The notes beneath the pieces are model-generated. The model saw only the letters and a program-made list of their open reading frames with translations. It did no database searches and was not told the DNA's origin. From Vibrio thalassae (GTDB lineage: Bacteria > Pseudomonadota > Gammaproteobacteria > Enterobacterales > Vibrionaceae), in the NCBI RefSeq assembly GCF_900089835.1, contig NZ_OANU01000041.1, positions 1 through 43,803 on the forward strand: a DNA stretch of 43,803 nt. Reading direction: 5' to 3'. The position numbers and the translations under genes were made by a program. Within the stretch, counting starts at the first letter, position 1. The number at the start of each line of letters is the position of its first letter. This document shows positions 25,977 to 36,400 of the stretch, piece after piece.

Positions 25977-28900
25977 ATGAGTTTAACGGAATATTCAATT
26001 AAGAACCGCGTCATCAGCTGGTTGTTTCTCGTCATATTAGCTATTGGTGGTGTGCAATCTTTTATGGATCTCGGTCGTTTGGAAGACCCTGCATTTACCA
26101 TTAAAGATGCAATGATTATTTCTACCTATCCGGGGGCAACATCCACAGAAGTCGAAGAAGAACTGACCTATCCATTAGAGAAAGAAATACGCAAACTCCC
26201 TTATATCGATAACATCAAATCGACTTCATCTTCGGGTCTTTCTCAAATCATGGTCAGTATGAAAATGGACTATGGTCCTGGTGAGCTGCCACAGATTTGG
26301 GATGAGATGCGCCGAAAAATCAATGATTTACAACCACAGCTCCCCAATGGGGTAAGCTCGGTACAAATCATTGACGATTTTGGTGATGTGTTTGGCGTAA
26401 TGATCATGCTCACGGGTGACGGCTATGATTATGTCGAGCTTAAGCGCTATGCAGATTATTTAAGCAGAGAACTTGAGTTGGTCGATGGCGTGGGCAAAGT
26501 GACCATTGCAGGCGATCAGCAAGAGATGCTGTTTGTTGAGCTGTCTCTAGAAAGGTTGTCAGCACTGAACCTGGACATGAATGCGGTGATGGGATTGCTT
26601 AATCAGCAAAACAGCGTACTTTCCTCTGGCGAGATTATGATTAATGGCGAAAGCATAGCGATTCGTCCAAATGGTAGCTTAGATTCCGTTGAGTCATTGG
26701 AAAATCTGATTATCCATGGTCGTGATACCGGAAACCTAATTCGCCTTAAAGATGTCGCGGATATTTCCAAAGGTATCCAAGAAAAACCATCGAATGTGAT
26801 TACCTTCAACGGCAAGCCGGCTATTAACCTAGCGATTTCATTTGCGTCTGGCGTTAACGTCGTGGAAGTTGGTAAGGCGTTAGATGCACAGCTGAAATCA
26901 TTAGAAAGCATTAAACCTGCAGGTATTCATCTTGATTATTTCTACAATCAATCGGCGGAAGTCGGTAAGTCAGTTCAAGACTTTGTAGTTAGCCTTGCTC
27001 AAGCGGTTGGAATCGTCATTCTGGTGCTGCTGTTTACTATGGGAATGCGCAGCGGAATTATCATTGGTGCGGTTTTGTTACTCACGGTGTTTGGTACTTT
27101 CATTATGATGAGTATCAGTAACATCGAGCTACATCGTATTTCTCTGGGCGCGCTAATTATTGCTTTGGGTATGCTGGTGGACAATGCCATTGTCATTGTA
27201 GAGGGTATCCTGGTCGGTCTAAAACAAGGCCAGACCAAGAAACAAGCTGCAATGGCTATCGCCAAACAAACGCAATGGCCACTGCTCGGCGCAACGGTGA
27301 TTGCAATTACGGCGTTTGCTCCTATTGGTTTGTCTCAGGATGCGACGGGTGAATTTATGGGTTCTCTATTTTGGGTCCTATGCTATTCACTATTTTTAAG
27401 TTGGATTACCGCATTAACACTGACTCCGTTTTTAGCAGACTTATTGCTCAAAGAATCGGATAAAAATGCGAGCGCAGAGGACTCTGACCCATACAAAGGT
27501 ATCTTATTCACCGTTTTTCGTTGGTCATTAAAACTTGCTCTAAAACTGCGTTGGTTAACCGTTGCCGGCATGGTGGCAATGCTTATTGTGGCTGTTATGG
27601 CATTTGGGTTGGTGAAACAGTCGTTTTTCCCACCATCGAATACACCAATGTTCTTTGTTGATATGTGGATGCCTGAAGGGACGGATATTCGTCAAACGCT
27701 CAAGCAAACAGAAAAAGTTGAACAATACATTCAAGCGCAAGACAACATTGAATTTGTTTCTACTTCGGTTGGTCAAGGGTTACAACGTTTTATGCTGACC
27801 TATCAGCCAGAGAAGAGCTATGAAGGCTATGCTCAGCTCCAAGTGCGAACAACCAGCCGTGACAATATGTTTGCGCTCCTGCATAAGTTGGATGATAACT
27901 TAGCGAGCGAATTTGCCGCACCAACGTTCCAGCTGCGTTTAATGGAGTTTGGTCCGTCTCCCGCGTCCAAGATTGAGGCTCGCATCGTAGGCCCAGACCC
28001 TCAAGTGCTGCGTGATATTGCGGTACAAGTTGAAGACGTTTTGATTGCTGATCCCGGGGCGAGAAACATTCGACACGATTGGCGTGAAAGAACCAAAGAG
28101 TTAGTGCCGCAATTTAATGAGTCGAAAGCGCGCCGTCTTGGTATCTCTAAAGAGGATTTATCCAACACACTTCAGCTGGCATTCGGTGGTAATACTATCG
28201 GTGTATTCCGTGATGGTACTCAGATGTTACCTATCGTGACTCGCCTAATTGAAGATGAGCGTGTGGACTATGCATCTTTGCAGAACATATCCATATGGAG
28301 TCCAATGCTTCAGACCTATGTGCCGGTCGAGCAAATCATCGACAATGTTAGTTTGGATTGGCAAGAGCCTATTATTCAACGTCGTGATAGAAAACGTACG
28401 TTAACTGTACTCGCCGACCACGACGTGCTTGGCGATGAGACCGCAGCAAGTTTATTCGCTCGTGTAAAGCCACAGGTAGAATCACTGCCTCTGCCTGATG
28501 GCTACACGATCGAATGGGGGGGCGAATATGAGTCATCGAAGGACGCACAAGAAGCGATGTTCAAATCCTTACCGATGGGTTATTTGTTGATGTTCATTAT
28601 TACCATGTTGCTATTCAATTCGTTGAAAAAGCCATTGGTGATTTGGTTTACTGTTCCATTATCGATCATTGGTGTCGCTTTTGGTCTCTTGCTATCCAAT
28701 ATGCCGTTTAGTTTTACCGCGTTACTTGGTCTATTAAGTCTTAGTGGTATGATCTTGAAAAACGGTATCGTGTTGATGGATCAGATCAATTTGGAGCTTG
28801 AAAGCGGTAAGGATCCGTACTTAGCGATCATTGATAGTGCGGTAAGTCGCGTGCGCCCGGTGAGTATGGCAGCTTTGACGACCATTCTAGGGATGATCCC

Positions 28901-29033
28901 GCTGGTCTTTGATGCGTTCTTCGGCTCTATGGCGGTGACTATCATGGCTGGGCTGGGATTTGCTACGGTACTGACGCTGATCGTAGTACCTGTGCTGTTT
29001 GCGATTTTTTTCAATATCAAGCCAGCTAAGTAA
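25977..29033 (+). CDS. RND family efflux transporter (VexK-like)
   Basis: This 1018-residue inner-membrane pump has 12 membrane helices in two repeats, each followed by a large periplasmic loop. Helix 4 carries GMLVDNAIVIVEG, with one Asp where typical HAE1 pumps have Asp-Asp, and the helix-10 Lys is in LSGMILKNGIVLMDQ. The first residues (MSLTEYSIKNRVISWLF) and the single-Asp motif point to the VexK/VmeV-type branch, not AcrB. It expels substrates, perhaps bile salts or detergents, using the proton gradient. The substrates are inferred only from the family. Confidence 0.93.
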   Translation: MSLTEYSIKNRVISWLFLVILAIGGVQSFMDLGRLEDPAFTIKDAMIISTYPGATSTEVEEELTYPLEKEIRKLPYIDNIKSTSSSGLSQIMVSMKMDYGPGELPQIWDEMRRKINDLQPQLPNGVSSVQIIDDFGDVFGVMIMLTGDGYDYVELKRYADYLSRELELVDGVGKVTIAGDQQEMLFVELSLERLSALNLDMNAVMGLLNQQNSVLSSGEIMINGESIAIRPNGSLDSVESLENLIIHGRDTGNLIRLKDVADISKGIQEKPSNVITFNGKPAINLAISFASGVNVVEVGKALDAQLKSLESIKPAGIHLDYFYNQSAEVGKSVQDFVVSLAQAVGIVILVLLFTMGMRSGIIIGAVLLLTVFGTFIMMSISNIELHRISLGALIIALGMLVDNAIVIVEGILVGLKQGQTKKQAAMAIAKQTQWPLLGATVIAITAFAPIGLSQDATGEFMGSLFWVLCYSLFLSWITALTLTPFLADLLLKESDKNASAEDSDPYKGILFTVFRWSLKLALKLRWLTVAGMVAMLIVAVMAFGLVKQSFFPPSNTPMFFVDMWMPEGTDIRQTLKQTEKVEQYIQAQDNIEFVSTSVGQGLQRFMLTYQPEKSYEGYAQLQVRTTSRDNMFALLHKLDDNLASEFAAPTFQLRLMEFGPSPASKIEARIVGPDPQVLRDIAVQVEDVLIADPGARNIRHDWRERTKELVPQFNESKARRLGISKEDLSNTLQLAFGGNTIGVFRDGTQMLPIVTRLIEDERVDYASLQNISIWSPMLQTYVPVEQIIDNVSLDWQEPIIQRRDRKRTLTVLADHDVLGDETAASLFARVKPQVESLPLPDGYTIEWGGEYESSKDAQEAMFKSLPMGYLLMFIITMLLFNSLKKPLVIWFTVPLSIIGVAFGLLLSNMPFSFTALLGLLSLSGMILKNGIVLMDQINLELESGKDPYLAIIDSAVSRVRPVSMAALTTILGMIPLVFDAFFGSMAVTIMAGLGFATVLTLIVVPVLFAIFFNIKPAK

Positions 29034-29057
29034 CCAAATAGCCAAATTAATGAACCG

Positions 29058-29085
29058 AGCCCACTTTTAAGAGTGGGCTTTTTTT
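29058..29085 (+). terminator. Intrinsic terminator after the RND operon
   Basis: AGCCCACT and AGTGGGCT (29058-29079) enclose a six-base loop and are followed directly by TTTTTT. Confidence 0.88.
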
Positions 29086-29352
29086 GTGTCAATAGTATGA
29101 GCGCTTTGTTGAGTATTGGGGTTGATGTGTGATTTTCGCTGCAAGATGACATAAATTGCTTGCACCTTGTTACCATTTCACTTTTTAAGAGGGATTGGTA
29201 AGTGAATTTCGAAATCTTGATCAAAAATTCGCAAAATAATGACCAAGAATTTGGAATAGCCGCCACATTTTTTGCAATGATCGTTTTGTAATTCTATCGA
29301 TCTTTAACACAATATGGTTACAAAATAAACAGACCCGCTGGAGACAATGACA
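29086..29352. other. AT-rich intergenic stretch
   Basis: The gap between the RND terminator and the small CxxC protein holds no convincing gene on either strand. Short imperfect repeats are present (CACTT at 29178 and AAGTG at 29200), and a weak promoter-like pair TTGCAA/TATCGA occurs near 29272-29300. I see no clear function. Confidence 0.4.
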
Positions 29353-29586
29353 ATGCCAACTAACTACTGCGCAGCATGCAAGAAAGATACAGCCCACAAA
29401 GCCGTGATGCGACGCAGTCCAAATGATAGTAATTCCATGCTCCACAGTTTCCAGCAATTGATGTCTCAACTTGTCACAGGTAGTGGTTATTACAAACTAG
29501 AGCGTCAACTGTATTGCAGAGTTTGTAATAAGCAAAACCAAGAAGCGGCAAAACCTGTCATGAGTCAGCAAGCAAACCTAGCGTAA
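29353..29586 (+). CDS. Small zinc-ribbon-like protein with two CxxC pairs
   Basis: This 77-residue protein has CAAC (Cys6, Cys9) and CRVC (Cys55, Cys58), a spacing that suits a zinc ribbon. I chose the ATG at 29353 because GGAG at 29340-29343 lies nine bases upstream; an ATG at 29347 is also possible but only three bases away. No membrane segment is present, and basic residues are frequent. I do not recognise a named family. Small proteins of this kind often bind nucleic acid or partner proteins, but nothing here proves it. Confidence 0.7.
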   Translation: MPTNYCAACKKDTAHKAVMRRSPNDSNSMLHSFQQLMSQLVTGSGYYKLERQLYCRVCNKQNQEAAKPVMSQQANLA

Positions 29587-29662
29587 TGTTTTTCAAACTC
29601 CTCAGCTTTAACCTTTTGGTTTTGTTGTGAGTTTGTGATCTGACGTCTATTTACATGCATAA

Positions 29663-29679
29663 CGATTGATTTACAATCG
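29663..29679. promoter_or_regulatory. Palindrome before the Lrp-type regulator
   Basis: CGATTG-ATTTA-CAATCG is an inverted repeat ending 30 bases before the regulator's start codon. Lrp/AsnC proteins often bind such sites near their own genes, so this may be an autoregulatory site. Confidence 0.45.
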
Positions 29680-29709
29680 ATAGAATGTCCATTCGCTCGA
29701 GATAAATCA

Positions 29710-30201
29710 ATGGCTTCGCTCGCATTAGATAAAATCGATTTAGAAATCCTAAGAATACTTAGCCTCAAAGGTCGTATGCCTATTGTCGAATTGGCTAAAC
29801 AGGTCAATCTCACAACGTCTCCTTGCTCTGATAGGGTCAAACGACTAGAAAAAGAAGGCTTTATTCTTGGTTATCATGCAGAGCTCAATCCTGAGAAATT
29901 GAACTTAGATGTTCAAGTCTTTATTCATATTCGACTCGACCAAACCAGTTTCTCTATCTTTGAGAAGTTCGCCAAAGCCGTAGAACTGATGCCAGAAATC
30001 GAAGAGTGTTATTCTCTTTCTGGCGATTTTGACACGATGATCAAGGTTCGCACTAAAGATATGAAGTCCTATCAAGCCTTTATGTCGACCAAGCTAGGAA
30101 CGTTACCGGGTGTCATTCAAACTCGTAGTGAAGTGGTCATTGAAGAACATAAAACTGGGTTTGGTGTTAACCCAGAATTGTTAGATACACTGAATTCCTA
30201 G
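29710..30201 (+). CDS. Lrp/AsnC family transcriptional regulator
   Basis: This 163-residue protein has an N-terminal winged helix (LDKIDLEILRILSLKGRMPIVELAKQVNLTTSPCSDRVKRLE, quoted in part, residues about 5-48) and a C-terminal RAM effector domain (about 75-150, with EECYSLSGDFDTMIKVRTKDM). Lrp-family proteins bind amino acids and wrap DNA. The ligand is unknown. It is a single gene between the small CxxC protein and the giant adhesin. PutR-type Lrp regulators control proline catabolism in some bacteria, but this gene is 9 kb from putA, so that link is not supported. Confidence 0.92.
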   Translation: MASLALDKIDLEILRILSLKGRMPIVELAKQVNLTTSPCSDRVKRLEKEGFILGYHAELNPEKLNLDVQVFIHIRLDQTSFSIFEKFAKAVELMPEIEECYSLSGDFDTMIKVRTKDMKSYQAFMSTKLGTLPGVIQTRSEVVIEEHKTGFGVNPELLDTLNS

Positions 30202-30225
30202 GTTATACAAACTCTTACCTTTATA

Positions 30226-30260
30226 GGGTTGAACTGCACGAAAGTGAGGTTCGGCAACCC
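30226..30260 (+). other. Hairpin with GAAA tetraloop after the Lrp gene
   Basis: GGGTTG (30226-30231) pairs with CAACCC (30255-30260), with inner pairs AAC/GTT and CAC/GTG capped by GAAA. No T-run follows. It could be the 3' end of the regulator transcript or a structured RNA before the adhesin gene. Confidence 0.4.
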
Positions 30261-30385
30261 CCCTATCCCGCATCCATATTTCGTTTTTGAGACATTTCGT
30301 AATTTAGTGCTAAATTCGGTTTATTAAATGAGATATTTCTGATATTTACAAATCTATCAAAACTAGAAGTGTTGATTAACAAACC

Positions 30386-30391
30386 TATAAT
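30386..30391 (+). promoter_or_regulatory. Candidate -10 box for the adhesin gene
   Basis: A consensus TATAAT lies about 104 bases before the adhesin ATG, with no good -35 box, which suggests an activated promoter. The rest of the gap 30202-30494 is AT-rich apart from the hairpin at 30226. Confidence 0.4.
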
Positions 30392-30494
30392 GTTTTGAGT
30401 GTGAAAGTGATATTGAATCGTTGATTATCTAATCAAGTTTGCATAATCAAAAACAACTTTAGCCAGAAAGTGGTCGGTTTTAAAGGAGCTCATC

Positions 30495-33400
30495 ATGGGT
30501 ATAGCTGCATTAGTGGGACTTGCGAATGTCACTGGGACATTAGTTCTTGATTCACAAGGGAAATTGGTCGTTTTACCAGAAGGGGTTGATCCTCGACCTG
30601 GAGATGTTGTGTTGGAACACGTAGCTAATCAACCCAGTAATGAATTAGATGGCGTCAAGATAGCCCAAGTGGATGTACCTAGCCAAGGCACAAGTTCAAG
30701 TCAGTTACTTGGTGACCAAGATGCTCTTGACATCATTGTCCAAATTGAATCTGGTGAAGACCCTACCCAAAACGATGACCAAGCGACGGCCGCTGGTGAT
30801 GGTATTAGCTCCAGCATATCTGATGCCGCGACTGTTGAAGCAATAACCCCAGAAGTTCTGGCAGCAACCTTCTTTGAAACCACAGGTTTAGATCCTAGAA
30901 GCCTTAATAATACTCAAACCAACACACTCTTAGATATATTTTCTAACGCCGCACCAGTTACTGTTTTTGATTCACGTAATTACGACGAAGAATCGCAAAA
31001 TGGTGAGTTGAATCTAGACTTTCCCACCGACCCAAATGGCGATCCACTCACACTGATCGTTACTGAGATCCCTAAACTAGGTACCTTAACGCTTGCTGAC
31101 GGCACGCCAGTAAAAGTGGGTCAGCAACTCACACAAGCCGAGTTCGAAGGTCTGCAATTTGATGCGCCGATGGAATATACCGTAGGTGAGGATGCGGGTC
31201 AGTTTACTTATACCGTTGATGATGGTCGTGGTGAAATCAACTCGGTTCAATCAGGTGGCGTAACGATCACCATAAACCCTATTAACGACATCCCAGTCAT
31301 TGTAGAGCTAGGAGAGGGTAGTGTTGATGAGTCAGGTCATTTTGATAACGGAGATGTCGATGCAGGAAACGACACCGCCATTGGTCAAGTATTGGCGACA
31401 GACAACGATACCGACGCTGTCCTTGCTTATTCTGTCGCCAATCCATCAGATCAGTATGGTTCCATTTCGATGGATAGTCAGACTGGTGAATGGGTCTATA
31501 CCCTAGATAACGACTCCGCTGCCACACAAGCTTTAGCTGAAGGCCAAACGGTGACTTCTGAGTTCACCGTTTTGGTTACCGATGACAAAGGCGCGCAGGT
31601 GACAGATACGATTGTTATCACTATTACCGGAACGAATGATAAGCCAGAGTTTTCTGCAAGTAGTGAGAATACAGGCTCAGTTGTTGAAGCTGGTCATGAT
31701 GCTGCCGGTAATACCGAAGCGGGTTCTCCTGTAGCTCAAGGGACGTTGCAAGCAGAAGATATTGATGCAGGGTCGCAACTTAAATTCTCAGTTCAAAATG
31801 GAAACAGTGAATATGGAAAACTGGTTCTCCAAGAAGATGGGCAGTGGACTTTTACTCTTGATAATACTGCGACAGCGACTCAAACGTTAAATGCCGGCGA
31901 TTCAATAGACATTACTTTTCCTGTTGTTGTAACTGACGAGTTTGGTGCAGTCAGTTCAGATACACTCACGATTACTATCACCGGCACCAATGATTTACCG
32001 ACTATTGTAAGTGGTTCAACAGGTACACTAACTGAAGATTTTGATGCCAACTCTTCAGACAACTTAGTGGCTACCGATAAATTAGTCATCAGGGATGTCG
32101 ACGCTGGTGAGGAGGTATTCAATGCAGGGGTGGCAACACCTGTAGGCGCTAATTGGGGTACCTTAAGTATTCAGGCAGATGGTACGTGGACGTATACCTT
32201 AGACAATTCGCTAGACGCGGTGCAAGCCTTGGATGTGGGCGATCAACGTATTGAAGAATTTACTGTAACGTCGGCAGATGGGACGGTACATACGATTGCC
32301 GTTACGATTCATGGTACCGAGGACGAAACTGTCATAACCGGTCCAACGACAGATACGGTTAAAGAAGACACCAATGTTGACACTGGGCTTCTAATCGCAG
32401 GCGACAACCTGTCACTGAGTATTAGTGATAAGGATGCTGGTGAAAACAAATTCAGCACCGTGGTAACCAAAGTAGCGAATGATCATGGGCAGCAACCATT
32501 AGGTACTTTGACGATCACCGAAGACGGTGACTGGTCTTATCAAGTATCGAATTCTCTTCCAGGAGTACAAGAGTTAGGTGAAGGTGAAACGCGCATAGAA
32601 CGTTTCACCGTGACTTCAATTGATGGCTCCAAAACCGAGACCATTGAAGTCACGATTCAAGGGACTAATGATGCCCCTATTATTGCTGGTGATGATGTTG
32701 GCAGTGTGACCGAAGATTTTAATGTTCAGTCGGCGAACCGACTAACAGATAACGGTCAACTCACTATTTCGGACGTAGACGCTGGTGAGGCTAAGTTCCA
32801 AACAAGGGTAACGCCGGTAGGAACGGTAGTAGGCTCATTGACGATCACCGCGAGCGGTGCTTGGAGTTATGAAGTCGATAACACAAACTCTGCGGTTCAA
32901 TCGCTTGGCGAGGGTGAGACACTAACAGAGACGTTCCAAGTACTGAGTGAAGACGGGACACCGCATAACATTGTGGTCACGATTCATGGGGTAAATGATG
33001 TTCCCACCATTACATCAGGTGACTCTGTGCTCGCACAAGAAGATGTCATGGTTGATGGTGATGGCAATATCGTCGCTCAGAATACTCTGGTGATTTCTGA
33101 TGATGACGCTGGTGAAGAAGTCTTTAATGCAGGTGTCGCCACGCCAGTGGGAACCACCTTGGGTTCGTTGAGCATCAATGCGGCTGGAGAATGGACCTAT
33201 AAAGTCGATAACGGCCTAGCTCAGATTCAAGCATTGGACGTGAATACCAGTCTGACAGAGTCGTTTATTGTGACGTCAGCGGATGGCACTCAGCACCAAA
33301 TTGATGTGACGATTAATGGGACAGAAGATCCAACGATTATCAGTAACTACGAGCCTGGCGCGGTTATAGAAGATACGGCAGGCATCTTGACGGACTCTGG

Positions 33401-36400
33401 CGCGCTCTCGATTACAGACCTTGATACAGGTGAAGCTTTATTCAGTACAACGGTCACGAGACTTACTAACAGTGACGACCAATCGCCGTTGGGTACCCTG
33501 ACTATTGATGCCAATGGTAATTGGCATTATAGCGTCGACAACTCACTGGAGGGTGTTCAAGAGTTGGGAGAGGGCGTCACACGCGAAGAAGTCTTCCAGG
33601 TGACGTCAATTGATGGCTCAGTAACGCAGAACATTGTTGTGACTATTACTGGTGTAGACGGAGCCCCTGCCATCGTTAAGGGTGCCTCAGGCTCTGTGAC
33701 AGAAGATGTTGGTGCCAATAGCAGTGGCAATTTGGTGGCCACAGATAAACTGGTCATTACAGACGAAGATGCGGGAGAAGAGGTCTTTCAAGCTGGCGAC
33801 GCGATACCAGTGGGGACCACATGGGGTACATTGAGCATCCAGGCGGATGGTACGTGGACATATACCTTAGACAATTCGCTAGACGCGGTGCAAGCCTTGG
33901 ATGTAGGCGATCAACGTATTGAAGAATTTACTGTAACGTCGGCAGATGGGACGGTACATACGATTGCCGTTACGATTCATGGTACTGAGGACGAAACTGT
34001 TATAACCGGTCCAACGACCGATACGGTTACAGAAGACACCAATGTTGACACTGGGCTTCTAATCGCAGGCGACAACCTGTCGCTGAGTATTAGTGATAAG
34101 GATGCCGGTGAAAACAAATTCAGCACCGCGGTAACCAAAGTAGTGAATGATCATGGGCAGCAACCTTTAGGTACTTTGACGATCACTGAAGACGGTGACT
34201 GGTCTTATCAAGTATCGAATTCTCTTCCAGGAGTACGAGAGTTAGGTGAAGGTGAAACGCGCATAGAACGTTTCACCGTGACTTCAATTGATGGCTCCAA
34301 AACCGAGACCATTGAAGTCACGATTCATGGTACTAACGATAAGCCTACTATATCGGGAACAAATACTGGGGATGTGGTAGAAGACCGACAGATCACTAAT
34401 GAAGGTGGAACAAAATTCATCACAGATGGTGGCTCATTAAGAATTGTAGATATTGATGCTAATGAAAGTCACTTCAATACTAACGTTGAATCTATTGGCT
34501 CAACGCTAGGTACGCTCACTATTAACGCACAAGGTGATTGGGACTACAAAGTTGACACCAAACTCAAAGCCATTCAAAGCCTAGCAGTAGACGAAACTAT
34601 GCAGGAGTCATTCCGTGTTTATTCTGCGGATGGATCTACTTCTGAAGTGATTACTATCATTATTACGGGTACCAACGATAGACCAAGTATTAAAGGTGAT
34701 AAGGCTGGGAGTGTTAAGGAAAATGCTGAAAGTATCAATAGTGAAGTGAGCACTACCGGTGATTTAAATCCAAAAGATAAAGATACCTCAGACACTCACG
34801 AATGGTCTTTACTTGGGTCTTCAGAAGGGAAGTATGGTTCGTTTACGATTGATCCAAATTCAGGTACTTGGAAGTACATTCTGGACAACGATAAAGCCGA
34901 TTCTTTATCGGAAGGTCAAATAGAAAAAGAAGTATTTACGGTTCAAGTCGATGACGGAAATGGTGGAACTCGCACTCAAAACATCACGATTACTGTTGAA
35001 GGCACCAATGATACTTTTACATTGAATGGTGATAGTTCAGCAACTTTGACGGAAGATCTTCACACCGTTGAAGATGGTGTGATTGCTGTTTCAGATATAG
35101 ATATCGACGACCAGTTTACATGGACAGTCCTCAATCCAAATGGAAACCTTGGTACTCTCACCGTAGATCAAAATGGGAAGTGGACCTACTCACTTGACAA
35201 GGACTCGGCTGAAAAACTTGAGCAAGGGGTATTGTACCCATCAGGCTCTGAAAATGGCGAACATGTTTTTCAAATACAAGTGACCGATGGTACTGCCACG
35301 AAAGTATTTGACGTCAATATTGATGTTATTGGTACCAATGATGCCCCTGAAATCACGGGCACTCGCACAGCCGAACTCTATGAAGTTAACGGTTACGGAC
35401 AGAGCGTTACACATGATTTGTCGACGGGCGACCCAGATTTAAATGAAACGGAAAGTTGGCAAATCAACGATGCGAATTCGGGTGTCGGAACATATGGCTC
35501 TCTTGTACTTGACCAAAATGGTGAGTGGACATACACGCTTGGTGTAACGGAGGCACAAAAAGCAGCAGTGGATGCGTTACCGCATGATGCGATAGTAAAA
35601 GAGTCTTTCTCAATTACGTTAACCGATAAGTATGCAGCGACGAACACCAAAGATATTACGATAACCATACACGGTGACAATGACAGGCCTATTATTGGCG
35701 GTGATTTGTCTGGCGCAGTCACTGAGGACGTTCATCCTAATAACGATGCTACTCAAGATATTACCGTGACGGGCACGCTTACCGATGGGGATGTAGACGC
35801 CGGTGACGACCATACTTGGTCTTTGAACACACCAAAGGGCCAATATGGCACTATCTCAATTGATCCCGATACAGGTGAGTGGACCTACGTTCTAAACAAC
35901 AATAATCCTTCAGTACAAGCACTTAGACCAGGCGACGCAGCCTTGACAGAGACTTTTACTGTGACAGTTAAAGATGACTCAGGTCAATCGGATAGTACGG
36001 CGACCCAAACCATTACCATCAATATTTCTGGAACGAATGATGCACCAGAATTATCAGGTGCTACAACCGGAAGCGTTATCGAAGATACTCCTGGGCGTGA
36101 AGTGGCAACGGGCAACCTGGCAGTTTCTGATGTCGATTCCACCGATACTCACACTTGGCAAGTTCAAGGCGAAAATCCGGTGAATGGGAAAGCAACGGGT
36201 ATCTATGGACAGCTGTCCGTTGACGAGAATGGCAAGTGGACCTACGAGCTTGACAGTGATTCTCTTGCTACTCGTTCCATTCCTCCTGGTATGACGGTAA
36301 CAGATACGTTCCAAGTGGTTGTCACCGATGCTGGCGGTTTAACAGATACGGCTACTGTTACGGTATCCGTTGCGGGTACCAATAGTGAGCCAGAAATTGT

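Noticed and set aside
29710..30201. Lrp-type gene as the put locus regulator
   Set aside because: It lies 9 kb from putA with the efflux operon between, and no shared site was found.
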